Part shown: positions 1 to 10,504 of the stretch, one piece after another
How the letters are laid out: the number at the start of each line of letters is the position of its first letter
How positions within the stretch are numbered: position 1 is the stretch's first letter
NCBI GenBank assembly: GCA_002179805.1
Contig: NAVB01000051.1
Coordinates: 1 to 35,807, forward strand
Direction of reading: 5' to 3'
Length of the DNA: 35,807 bases
Source of the DNA: Acanthamoeba lenticulata
Taxonomy: Eukaryota; Discosea; Longamoebia; Acanthamoebidae
Position numbers and translations under genes: made by a program
The notes under the pieces: generated by a model
The model's database searches: none
Told to the model about the DNA's origin: nothing
The model's input: only the letters and a program-made list of their open reading frames with translations

Positions 1-849
1 AAGCGGCCGGTTTGGTCGACATCGCACGCATTGACGAAGCTGGTGTGGCCCACGTACTCCCGCGTGGGGGTGGGGGCCGTCGAGTCTGCGCCTGCGCCAG
101 AGACCGCCTCAGCATTTGGGGGGGATTGTGCCTGCGGGCATTTTGGGGAGTAGAAGCAGGAGGAAGAAGGACCTTTCGCGGGGAAGCGAGAAAGGTCCCA
201 CGTGCGCAGAGTGCGATCATCAGAACAGGTGACCAGGAGGTGGGGCCTTTCTGCGCTGCAGCACGCTCTGTTCATTCCGCACGCCGGTGTCCGAGGACCA
301 GCACACACACACATATGTGCGCGCGTGTCACACGACCATGTGCACATGGCCGCAAGGGGCCCGGGGCGCGGTCAGATCGCGCGAGAGACACAGGGCAGTC
401 GGGAACACGATCAGCAGTACTGATTGACGGTGGATCGATGCGCTGCCGGGACCGTGGCGCAAGGCTCCAGCGACTTCCACATGCGCGCGCCGGTGGTGAT
501 GGAGGAGGAGAAAGCAGAAGAAGAAGAAGTTCGACTTCCACTCGGGGCCGTTGTGGTAGTAGTGCTGACGGCAAGAACAGAGGGTGGAAGGCGCCATAGG
601 CAGAGGTCGCCGGCTTCGTCTCCGCTGACGAGGAGAAGCGGGGTCGGCCGGGCTGAGGCGGAGCCCGAGGAAGCAAAACGGAGCGCCGTCACCGGCGTCA
701 GGTGAGCGGTACCCACCAACCCCGCCGTGTTCGCCTCACAACACCTGCACCAGAAAACAGAGCAAACAAATTTGGGTGCGTGCCGACCATCAGTGCTCAC
801 TCCTCCCCTTAGCAGTGGGCCTCTTTGAACGGTGCTCCATGAAAGAGGA
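1..849 (-). CDS. WD40-repeat protein, N-terminal part, cut by the left window edge
   Basis: Two exonic pieces read on the minus strand. The upstream one (about 750-430) contains VTALRF, then LLLVSGDEAGDLCLWRL, the end of a typical WD40 blade (GD at the turn, LWRL in place of WD). The downstream one (about 146 to the window edge) contains EYVGHTSFVNACDVDQTG, the GH-start of another blade; it follows a good CCCGCAG acceptor near 147. The stretch between is an intron with a CA microsatellite (about 301-312). A candidate start at about 840 (MEHRSKRPTAKGR, followed by a GTGAGC donor) does not join in phase to the next acceptor (TTCTGGTGCAG, about 745), so the true start is unresolved. WD40 proteins are beta-propeller scaffolds. 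Too little is present to name the protein, and the remaining blades lie outside the window. Confidence 0.6.
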
Positions 850-1092
850 GGGTGAGGGGCGGTGAGGGGAGGTAGCCCTCTTACCGGGCCAGTGCCAGAG
901 CGCCCGCCGCAAGTGGCAGGCCGATGGGTCCGTCCCTCTTTTCCTCCGGTCGCAGTCGCCCGGGACAGCCTGCCCTACGGGAGCCGCGCGACCCCTCTCC
1001 CGCCATCATCACGCGCGTTGCAGACTTCTCTTCCACCAACAACAATTATAAACAGCTTTTCTGTTGGCCGCACAAAGGCAAAGAAAACTGAT

Positions 1093-1098
1093 TTTATT
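1093..1098 (-). terminator. Poly(A) signal (AATAAA) of NCBP1
   Basis: AATAAA on the minus strand, about 60 nt past the NCBP1 stop codon at 1156. This is the right position and orientation for its cleavage and polyadenylation signal. The rest of 850-1155 is the NCBP1 3' untranslated region and the short spacer before the WD40 gene. Confidence 0.45.
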
Positions 1099-1155
1099 AT
1101 TTTTCGACCTGTTTTTTTTTTGCTTCTTGTGGGATTTCGCAAACGCTGGTGGTCA

Positions 1156-4100
1156 TCAGAACTGTTGGAGGTGGACGAGCACGTCGGTGATGCGAGGGTC
1201 CGTGCTCTGCCCAAAGGCTTCCACGAGCGACGGCCCCAACGCCTGCCCCTGCCGGTGATACTGCAGACCCGAATGATCGGATGCGGAGGAGGTTCGCATC
1301 AGACGGAATGCCCTCGCGATGGTGCACAGAAAATGGGTTTGGGGGTCGGTGTCGTTGTAGCTGTGGGGAGGGGGAGGGCTCGTACCTTCCGGGCGACCTC
1401 CTTGAAGTGGCCCATGGCGGAACGGTACCACGCGTCGAAGGGGTCGGCGTCGCGCTCTTGGCAATTGGCCAGATGGTTCGCCAGCACGGACACGAAGCTC
1501 TGCGCGAAAACATCAGCCAGTGGTGAGCTCGAGCTCTTCGTCGTCGTCCTCCTCCTCCTCCTCCACCAGAGAGGGAAAGGGAGGGGGGGGGACAGCAGCA
1601 AGCTTGTGCGCATGCAAGAGAGGAGCAACAACTCACCTGGAAGACGAGGAGGAGCAGGTCATTTTGGTCGCGCAGAGCGAGCTGATGGGCCTCACGCGCC
1701 TGTTGCAGTCGCACGTCGTCCGTCACCGCCCCGCAGGTGGTGGATGACGACGAGGCGGAAGAAGACGCATCAGCGGACGCCGGGGACTGACCTTGCGCGG
1801 CCTGAAGTTCCCGGTTCGTGGTCTCGACTCTCTTAACCGTCTTGTCGAGTGTGTTGCGCAGAATATCCCACAAGAAGAACCCCCTGCGCGCCCGCAGCAA
1901 CAACCACAACAACCACAACAACCATGGGAAAAAGAAAAAGAGATCAACCAATTGCGCGTCCTCGTCGCCGCACACATCATTAGAGAAGGCAAGAGAAAGG
2001 AGTTCAAGAGGGATGGAGGGATGGAGAATGGGATTAACTGTTTGAGAGAGGGCAGGATGTTGTGGGAGAAGATCCACTGGATGACCGAGTGCGCATCGAT
2101 GATGCGGTAGGTCATGAGCTTCTCCAGGGTGATGATGATGTGCTGCGGCGAATGCTTCCAGAACTCGCCCACGGCTGAGGTCACCGCGAGGCGCGCCTGT
2201 GCGGTGCCGGCCAAGCTGCGCAGAAGGGCGTGATACCTGCGTGCGATCAGCCCCCCCCCCCCGACCACACGCACACGCACACACACACACGTGCACAGCC
2301 ATGTTGATGTAAGATCTTCGCGGCCACACCCAAGCTCGCGTGGGAGGAGGCCCGCGCCTGAACTGTTTTAGGAGGAGGAGGAGAAGAAGGGGGAAAGGAA
2401 GCATCAAAGGGTAGGGTACCGCTCAAGCACGTTGAGGAGATGGGAGAAGCTCTTGCAGCCAGCTTCCAGCAGGGCGTGGAGCGTGAGGTCGAGGCGGCCC
2501 TCCGACGAGACCGACGTAAGGGAGTCCAGCCAAGTACGCAGCTGCTCCGACTTTTCCTTGCCTCGCACCTTAGCCAGCAGCAACGCGTAGGTCTCGTGAT
2601 CCTGGCGCAGTCACGTCCGGGGTCCGATGGGGGGGGGGATGAAGGGACACAAGTCAGATCGATGATGATGACGATGACGATGAGTGGGAGGGAGGGAAGA
2701 GGGATCCGGGGAGAAAGGAGCAGGAGGAGGAGGGGAATGATGCGCACCGGTGCGGCGACGTCGGCGTATTTGAGGAAGGGCGCGGGGCGCGGAGGCATGA
2801 GCTCGAGGAACTCTTCCGGTAGAGTGCGCGCCACACGCTCGTAGTAGGCCAGCCACATGGTGCGCTCCAGAATCTCGCGCACGAAGAGACGCTTGGGCTC
2901 GTCCTCGTTCAACTTGAGAACTTGCGCCCTATTGTCACCGCTCCCACACGGATGAGCAAAAGCGGAGGCCGAGGGAGCGAAGCAAGAAAAGGGAGTGAAA
3001 GAAAGAAAGAAAGAAAAGAGAGTGAGAGAAAATATTGGAGGGTGGGCGCACCATTGCTGCCAGTGCCACTTGAAGTCAAAATTGGAGAGGTGGTGGGAGA
3101 ACCAGTCGCAGAAGCGCTCAGCGCACTCCACGTCCATCATTTCCACGCGCTCAAATACCGTGTCGATGGCCTGCCCGAGCTGACGAGGCGAAGTGCAATA
3201 CCCCCCCCCCCAACCCCCAAACAACCAACACATGCGTTAAAACGTTTAAGCGACGCGTCAAGGCGAGTGCGGGAGCGTCTCCAGCATCATTGGCACCACA
3301 TCGCGTCCCACGGCGGTGATGACGGTGGGGGGGGGGGATCGTACGACGGGCGGAATGGCGGCGCTGGCTTTGCACAGGTCGCCGATGACCACGGCGTAAT
3401 AGATGAGCTTGGTGGGAGGCTCGGGCAAAAGAAAAAGCTGCCCAAATAGCGTCTGAGGCGAGGAGAAGGGTTAGATGGCACCTACCAGCCCCAGTGCCAT
3501 AAAGGAAGAGAGAGAGAGGAGAATAAAGCAAGCAAGCAAGCAAGCAAGGTGGTGTGGGGACGAGAGAGGAGGCAGACCTCGATGAGCAGGTCGTGATACT
3601 CGAACTCGCCGGGGAGAGACAAGAGGAACTTGGTGCAGGTCTTGTGGTCAGTCCCGAAGAAATGAAGGAGGTCCACGATGTAGTCCTGCCAACAAAAGTA
3701 TAAAAAACAAGAGAAAATAAAGATCAAGTCAACATGACGCAAAGGGGGACAAGGAGTCGGTCCTACAGATGTCCAATGAAAGAAAAAGCGCAAAGAAGAG
3801 GCACCTGGAGGATGAACCGGTCGAAAGCCTTCATGTTGGGCGCATCCGTTCGAGCAGCATCGAACAAGCGGAACGTATAGACGCGCCCCGCCAGCGAACC
3901 GAAGCCCTTCTCCGTCTGTGGTGCATGTACGCGCAAAAGATGCGCGCCCATTGGTTCCGGGAGGGGGGAGGGGTCGGTCGGTCAGGAAGGCGCCACAAGG
4001 GAGGAGAAAGCGAAGAGCCGTTGAAGAAGTTTCGACGCGTACGGAGGAAGGCGGGAGGGTGATGGTCGGGAAAGTGTGTGACGACGCAGTTTTCAAGTGA

Positions 4101-5324
4101 TCCTCGAAGGCGAGGAAAGGCTGCATGACGGCTCCCGTCCGCCAGCCGTCATCCCTGAGTTGGACCAGCTGCTTCCACAGATAGCTCTCGAAGTAGTCCT
4201 GCGCCTGCACAAGTGGTGCGTTCAGGCCGCAAGATCAGCGATAAAATAATGGTTTCATATTTTAAGAAGAAAAAAAAAACAAACAAACAAACAAACAAAC
4301 AAACAAACAAAAAGAATAATGTTCATGTTGTGTACCTCAGGATCGGGGTAGACGAGAGTGAGCGGGTTGACTGGGCATTTGTGGGCATCGACGTAGCGGT
4401 GCAGCGAGCGGAGGAGACGATCGAGCTCGTCCGGCAGCTCGCGGTGGAGAGTTGCCGCCACAAAGGGGAGGGTTACAAGGACGACAAAGGCATAGTGCTC
4501 GAGATCGCTGTGCTGTAGCGCGTCGTCGAGCTCCGTAGAGGAGGCGAGTAGAAGGTCGAAGAGAGCGATTACATCGGCTGCTGGCACCACGTGGGCATTC
4601 ACGAGTTCGGCCACGAAGCGCATGAAAAGCTTGACCTCGAGCGCGCTGCGTTCGAGGAGAGCCTGCTCGAGGCGCTCCTTTGTCCGCAGTACAACATCGC
4701 GACCAAAGTCCGCGTTCTTTGCGTTGATGAGCCCTACCAGTGTGCCGTACACGGGCGTCTTCACCGGCAACTGAGCGACGCTGTTTCCCGCACGCACAAT
4801 TGTGCGCATTTTTGAAGTCCACACCGCACGACACGACAGCAAAGAGACAAAGCCGGAGCATGCCGAGGCGAGCTGTTAGCGACAAGAGCTTCTTACAAGA
4901 AAGGCCTGAACAGAACGAACCAATTAAAGAGCATGTTCATGATTTGCGTTCCGTGGTGGGCGAGATCACCCTCGAGTGCTTCCGCCAAGCCCTGGAGATT
5001 GGCTTCTAGAGAAGAGGCGCTCTTGTCTCCAATTCGCACAATCAGGGAATTAAGGCGGCTCTCAACGTCGTCTTTGTCATCGTAACGAGGCCGCTTGGCG
5101 GTGCGACCACCTCCTTGGTGCTCGGCCCTGCGTCCATGGTCTCGCCCGCCGCCGTAAGGCGAATGTTGTGGATATCCTCTGTACGGGGGAGCGCGCCGAT
5201 CGCTCTCGTAATAGCGCCCACCGCCACCAGTTGGGGCGCTACTTCTGCGAGGCGGACCACGTCCCACGTAATCTCTTGACGATCTGTCGCGGTAGCCGGA
5301 TCCTGGCGGGCCTCCTCGCTCCAT
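1156..5324 (-). CDS. NCBP1: Nuclear cap-binding protein subunit 1 (CBP80)
   Basis: Large subunit of the nuclear cap-binding complex; with CBP20 it binds the m7G cap and acts in splicing, export and the pioneer round of translation. The start at 5324 (MERGGPPGSG) opens an Arg/Gly/Ser-rich stretch with RS-like pieces, then RLNSLIVRIGDKSASSLEANL, which is the start of the MIF4G domain. Later exons give TLVGLINAKNADFG, VNAHVVPAADVIALFD, YAFVVLVTLPFV, VVIGDLCKAS, CDWFSHHLSNFDFKWHW, RLFVREILERTMWLAYYERV, LMTYRIIDAHSVIQWIFS, FFLWDILRNTLDKTVKRVE, DQNDLLLLVFQ and DPRITDVLVHLQQF before a TGA at 1156-1158. All occur in the family's order through its three MIF4G-like helical domains. The gene has many short introns, several with microsatellites or C/G homopolymers. 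The first junction probably joins ...NMLFN and CVAQLPVK. I did not resolve every splice site. It is head-to-head with DPYD. Confidence 0.93.
2251..2292. repeat. Poly(C) run followed by CA microsatellite in an NCBP1 intron
   Basis: C12 at 2251-2262 followed by a CA/CG-alternating stretch to about 2292. On the sense (minus) strand it reads GT repeats then G12, ending 12 nt before the CGCAG acceptor at 2237-2241. It is one of the G-runs lying just upstream of a 3' splice site. Confidence 0.8.
3527..3548. repeat. AAGC tetranucleotide microsatellite in an NCBP1 intron
   Basis: About five and a half copies of the tetramer GCAA in tandem, within an intron on the minus strand. It is a simple repeat and no function is visible. 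Confidence 0.75.
4277..4311. repeat. AAAC tetranucleotide microsatellite in an NCBP1 intron
   Basis: About eight tandem copies of CAAA follow an A-run. On the sense strand this is a T-rich (GTTT)n stretch, which could double as a pyrimidine-rich intron segment. Confidence 0.8.
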
Positions 5325-5539
5325 CTGAACGCTGCGGTTTGAGCCTTTTTCTCTTCGTTTTTCTTTTTCTTAACTGGCGTGCTCCAAAAAGGCAGGATAT
5401 CTTCAGGTTTTCTGGCCATCCTTGTTTATCGAAAAACCAGAGCAAGTAATTCTGCCCCAACCTTTTCTTTGTCGCTTGGAAAAAAACAAACAAACCAGTC
5501 CTCCCAAACAACCCCCCTTGTACACTCAACAAACAACAA
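5325..5539. promoter_or_regulatory. Shared divergent promoter region between NCBP1 and DPYD
   Basis: This 215-nt gap separates the NCBP1 start (minus, 5324) from the DPYD start (plus, 5540), so it must hold both 5' untranslated regions and both core promoters. I see A- and T-rich tracts, including an A/C-rich leader just before the DPYD ATG, but no clear TATA box. That it acts as one bidirectional promoter is inferred from spacing only. Confidence 0.55.
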
Positions 5540-8500
5540 ATGGAGTCCTTGCCCGCCGAGTACACCAAGGTCTCTGCCGTTAAGGACATTGAGGTACTGC
5601 TTGCCGCCTTACTTCATCTTGTGTCACCAGCGGTTCACCCTTCGTTCGCGTAGATTCTGGCCCTGCACCCCACCGTCAAGCCCTACGCCAGCTTCAAACC
5701 CACCGCCGTCACCACCAAGGTGAAAGAACACTGGAAGCGCAACAACGGCTGCCAGTCGGTACCACACCCATGCTCGCCTGCGTAGCACAATAGCCACCAC
5801 ATCGAACGTTGCGATTCATTTGCATCACCCATGTATGTATATTTCATTATTTATTTTTGACGGTTTTGGCTTGTGTTCTCTGGTGCAGGGATGTGATTTG
5901 AAGAAAGACTTCAGTGACATCAAGCACACCACCCTTTCCGAGCGCGGCGCCCTGTGGGAGGCTGACCGGTGCCTCAAGTGCGCCGATGCACCTTGCCAAA
6001 AGAGCTGCCCCACCCAACTCGACGTCAAGGCGTTCATCTCGTCCATCGCCACCAAGGTAGCGTCCTCGCTTGCCTCTTCCCTCCCCGAGATACCGCCCCT
6101 CAGCCTGCGCCGGTGGTCCCACATTAGCGGAGTTAACTTTCAGCTCCGCCGGCGCACGTGCTCCTTTTATTTGGTGTCCACTAATTATTATCATTATTAC
6201 ACTTGCGGGTCTGCCCCCCCACGCTCCGTTGCACGTCAACAACACGTGCCCCTCAAAAAACAACAATCGCAACTCATTAACGGTGGCGGTGGGTGGTGGT
6301 TGGGGTGGCTAGAACTACTACGGAGCGGCCAAGCAGATTCTGTCGGACAACCCCGTGGGGCTGACGTGCGGCATGGTGTGCCCGACGTCGGACCTGTGCG
6401 TGGGCGGGTGCAACTTGGCCGGCACGGAGGAGGGCGCCATCAACATCGGCGGCCTCCAGCAGTTTGCGGTCGAGATGTTCAAGAAGATGCGCATTCCGCA
6501 GATCCGCAAGCCCGGTTTCGACCTGGCGGCCCTGCCGGAGAGCTACCACACCAAGATCGCCCTCATCGGCTGCGGACCGGCCAGCATCAGCGCGGCCACC
6601 TTCCTGGCGCGCATGGGCTACACCAACCTCACCATCTTCGAGAAGGAGGCCTTTGCCGGCGGCCTCTCGAGCACGGAGATCCCGCAGTTCCGCCTCCCCT
6701 TTGACGTCGTCGAGTTTGAGCTCAGCCTCCTCCTCGACCTGGGCGTGCGCGTCCAGTACAACACCACCTTTGGCAAGGACATCACCTTTGACTCGCTCAA
6801 GAAGGACGGCTTCGAGGCCGTCTTCCTCGGCATCGGTCTCCCCTCGGTTCGGCCGCCTCTTCCTCCCTTTGCAGTCTTCTTCCCCCCTCCCCCTCCCCCC
6901 CCCGTCCTCTCTTGATCGTCGCTATCAACACCGGCATCAGCGGCAGCGTCCACCTTCCCGCTAACAACCATTTTTACTTTCCATGTATCTTTCTTCTTAC
7001 TTGAACTCGCTGCAGCCCAAGAAGGTGGATGTGTTCGACGGAGTGGGCGAGAAGGAGGGCTACTACACCTCGAAGGACTTTTTGCCCCGCGTGAGCGCCG
7101 GCAGCAAGCCCGGCATGTGCGCCTGCAAGTCCGACCTCCCCGACCTCCACGGCCGCGTCGGTACGCGAGAGGCCCTCGAGCAATTATTGGGGGAGGGGAG
7201 GAGAAAGAGAAGAGAGAGGAGAGAGAGAGGGCTCACGTGTATGGCTTTGGGGGGGGGGAGCGCAGTGGTGCTGGGAGCGGGCGACACGGCGTTCGACTGC
7301 GCGACGTCGTCGTTCCGGTGCGGAGCCAACCGAGTGATCGTGGCCTTTAGGCGCGGCATTCCGGACATGCGGGCGGTGCCGGAGGAGAGCGAGCTGGCCA
7401 AGGAGGAGCGGTGCGAGTTCCTGCCCTACATGCAGCCCAAGCAGGTGGTGGTCAAGGAGGGCCGGATCGTGGCGCTGGAGCTGTACAAGATGGAGAAGGG
7501 CGACGACGGGGAGTACCGGGTGGACGACGACCAGTTCATCCGCCTCAAGTGCGACTATGTGATCTCGGCCTTTGGGTCGTGCATCGACCCGGAGCTGCGC
7601 AAGGCGCTGGCGCCGCTGACGTTCAACAAGTGGGGCACCGCCGAGATCGACACCAACACGATGCAGGCGCAGAACGCGCCGTGGCTGTTCTGCGGCGGCG
7701 ACATGGTGGGCAACGGCACGTCGGTCGAGGCCACCAACGACGGCAAGACGGCCGCGTGGGGCATCCACAGCTACGTGCAGTCGCTGCACGGGCTCGGCGT
7801 GCCGGACGTGCCGCAGCTGCCGCAGTTCTACACGCCCATCGACGAGGTCGACATCTCGATCGAGGTGGCCGGCATCCGCTTCCCCAACCCGTTCGGCCTG
7901 GCCTCGGCCACGCCCTGCACCTCGGCCGACATGATCCGCCGCGCCTTCGAGGCCGGCTGGGGCTTCGCCGTGACCAAGACCTTCTCCCTCGTCAAGGACC
8001 TCGTCACCAACATCTCCCCGCGCATCGTCCGCGGCACCACCAGCGGCCACCGCTACGGCCCCGGCCAGGGCGCCTTCCTCAACATCGAGCTCATCTCCGA
8101 GAAGACCGAGGCCTACTGGCTCAAGGCCATCTCCGAGCTCAAGCAAGACTTCCCCGACCGCGTCGTCATCGCTTCCATCATGTGCGCCTTCCACAAGGAC
8201 GACTGGCAGGAGCTCACCCGCAAGGCCGTCGCCTCTGGCGCCGACGCCCTCGAGCTCAACCTCTCCTGCCCCCACGGCATGGGCGAGCGCGGCATGGGCC
8301 TCGCCTGCGGCCAGAACGTGCGTCCCTCCCCCCTCCCCCCCTCATTGGTCACCTTACTGTTGCTCACGCGCGTGCGCCTCTGCTTCGGCAACTCCCCCCC
8401 TCCCCCCCAAAAAAAAACAAACCTGCCTGCCTACCAAACGATCAGCCGGCGCTGGTGCGGGACATCTGCCGGTGGGTCAAGGAGGCGGCGCAGGGCGTGC

Positions 8501-9534
8501 CCTTCTTCGCCAAGCTGACGCCCAACGTGACCGACATCCGCGAGATCGCGTTGGCCGCCAAGGAGGGCGGGGCGACTGGCGTGACGGCGATCAACACGAT
8601 CTCGGGCCTGATGGGGATCAAGACGTCCGACGCTGGGGCGTGGCCGGCCGTGGGCAAGGAGAAGAAGACGACATACGGCGGCGTGTCGGGTAACGCGACG
8701 CGGCCGGTGGCGCTGCGGGCCGTGTCGGCGATCGCCAACTACCTGCCGGGGTACCCGATCCTCGCGACGGGCGGCATCGACTCGGCCGAGGTGACGATGC
8801 AGTTCCTGCAGTGCGGCGCCTCCGTGGTGCAGATCTGCTCCTCGATCCAGAACCAGGACTTCACCGTGGTGCAGGACTACATCACGGGCCTCAAGGCCGC
8901 GCTCTACCTGCGCTCGCGCGAGGACTTTGCGCAGTGGGAGTACCAGTCGCCCGCCCACGTCGTCGACCCCGACGCGCTGTACGCGCGGCAGGGCGCCGGC
9001 CTCCCGCACTTTGGGCCCTTTGAGGAGAAGAACAAGGCCCTCCGCAAGTCCCTCTGGCTCGCCAAGGACCTCCAGGCCCCCGCTCCCCCGGCCCCCGCCC
9101 CCAAGGCTCCGGCCAAGGTCGCCGCCCTGAGCGACGTGCTAGGCGCGGCCCTGCCCCGCATCGGCTGCTACAACGACCTCGACAACAAGCAGCAGGTGGT
9201 GGCCCTCGTCGACGAGGACAAGTGCATTAACTGCGGCAAGTGCTACATGACCTGCAATGACAGCGGCTACCAGGCCATCCGCTTCAACGCCGACACCCAC
9301 ATCCCCACCGTCACCGACGACTGCACGGGCTGCACCCTCTGCGCCTCCGTCTGCCCGATCCCCGACTGCATCACCATGGTCCCGCGCCGCATTCCCTACA
9401 TCCCCAACCGCGGTGTCGGTACCGTAGCCCCCCCCCCTCCCTCACCCTCAACTCCTCGGTGTTGCTCACGTCCCGATCGCGCAGAGATGAACGCGACCCA
9501 GGCCAGCGGCGAGGCCGTCACTGTGTGCCAATAA
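5540..9534 (+). CDS. DPYD: Dihydropyrimidine dehydrogenase (NADP+)
   Basis: Catalyses the first, rate-limiting step of pyrimidine breakdown: NADPH-dependent reduction of uracil and thymine in the cytosol. I can build a phase-consistent 8-exon model: 5540-5593, 5654-5758, 5889-6056, 6313-6846, 7016-7160, 7266-8317, 8446-9418 and 9485-9534, giving 1026 residues, close to the usual family length. Visible parts are N-terminal Fe-S ligands ([13 protein letters not shown], Cys 81-93; [15 protein letters not shown], 128-142), an FAD-binding GCGPASIS, an NADPH-site [15 protein letters not shown], the FMN barrel starting near [10 protein letters not shown], the catalytic-loop [12 protein letters not shown] with the active Cys at about 670, TGGIDSAE, and two C-terminal 4Fe-4S motifs ([11 protein letters not shown] from about 945; [11 protein letters not shown] from about 979). 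All known cofactor ligands I checked are present, so the enzyme should be active. Exon 7 adds an Ala/Pro-rich linker before the last Fe-S domain. Confidence 0.97.
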
Positions 9535-9760
9535 TCTGCCCCCCCCCCCTCTTTCTCTTGTAAAAAGACCGAAGGGGTTCTTCTTCTTTCGACCGATCCC
9601 GAGTGGGGGCCTCTCGAGAGTTGGGTTGGCTGTGTGTCATTGTGGAGACATGTTGCGCAACACTTTGTTCAACAAAGGGGGTAAGGGCCGCTTTATCAGA
9701 GACTAACAAAAAGGCCAAGTCGCGGAAGAGGAAAGAAAAAAAAGGTGCAAAGACCCCAGT
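9535..9760. other. Convergent 3' spacer between DPYD and the calmodulin-like gene
   Basis: This 226-nt interval holds both 3' untranslated regions. A C11 run (9539-9549) starts 5 nt after the DPYD stop. I see no clear AATAAA in either orientation and no further gene. Confidence 0.6.
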
Positions 9761-10347
9761 TTAGAGGCCCTTGCTGGCCATCATCTTCTTGAATTCGCCA
9801 AAGTCGATTTCGCCGTCACCGTTGATATCGGCCTCCTTCATCATCTCATCGATCTGAGCGTCGCTAAGCTTCTCGCCCAGCATGTCCATCACACGCTTAA
9901 GCTCGCTCTTGGAGATGGTGCCGTTTCCGTCAGCGTCGAAAACCTTGAAGGCCTGCCTCAGCTCCTCATCCTCAGGCACCAGGCTCTTCTTGTGGCGCGA
10001 AAAGAGCAGCAAGAACTCTTCGAATTGAATTTCGCCGTCGCCATCCACGTCAATCTCGTGGATCATGTCCTGTGTGCTCATGGGGTGAGGAAACGTGAAC
10101 TGAAGCACTACTGGGTTTTGATATAGTGCACCTTGAGCTCAGACTCAGAGGCTTCAGTGCCCATCTTCTTCAAGATGGCACCCAGCTCAGTGGCGCTGAT
10201 GCTACCGTTACCATCTATGAACGTTTGTCAACAGTCTTACTCGAGTTGTTTGTTATTAGGCCACGATGCTCAGAGGGGCGAACCAGTGTCAAAAAGGTCA
10301 AACGCAGACTTGATCTCAGACCTCTGCTCCTCTGAAATGTCGCTCAT
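9761..10347 (-). CDS. Calmodulin-like EF-hand calcium-binding protein
   Basis: A three-exon model on the minus strand (10284-10347, 10132-10214, 9761-10069) is in phase and gives 151 residues, calmodulin size. Four complete EF-hand loops are visible: [36 protein letters not shown] and [12 protein letters not shown], each with Asp at position 1, Gly at 6 and Glu at 12, so all four should bind calcium. The start ([13 protein letters not shown]) resembles calmodulin/troponin C, while the central linker ([16 protein letters not shown]) is longer and more charged than in canonical calmodulin. It is therefore probably a calmodulin-like paralogue or light chain rather than calmodulin itself. Its target is unknown. 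Possible calmodulin-type partners include the IQ motif of the adjacent RhoGEF, but that is only speculation from proximity. Confidence 0.93.
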
Positions 10348-10465
10348 GGTGGTCTGTGGTGTTGGTAGCTGTACCGATTCTGGCTGATCCTACAGATTGT
10401 CGAAGCCCACAAACAAAGCAAGGGGTGTTGCCGGGCTGAAATGGAATGCGAGGAATAACGTTACG

Positions 10466-10476
10466 TTTATTTTATT
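10466..10476 (-). terminator. Overlapping AATAAA signals of the RhoGEF gene
   Basis: Two overlapping AATAAA hexamers on the minus strand, about 30-40 nt past the RhoGEF stop codon at 10505. The remaining gap to 10348 is the promoter of the calmodulin-like gene and is very short. Confidence 0.55.
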
Positions 10477-10504
10477 CCCAAGACTGCATAAAACAACCTT
10501 CGCG

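Noticed and set aside
7184..8275. 363-codon minus-strand open frame
   Set aside because: It is a composition shadow of the GC-rich DPYD exon 6; the plus strand encodes unmistakable DPYD sequence.
7411..9534. 707-codon plus-strand open frame
   Set aside because: Its first 340 codons are an out-of-frame Arg/Ala/Gly-rich reading of DPYD exon 6; only the part from 8446 is real (DPYD exon 7). Splicing at 8318-8445 restores the right frame.
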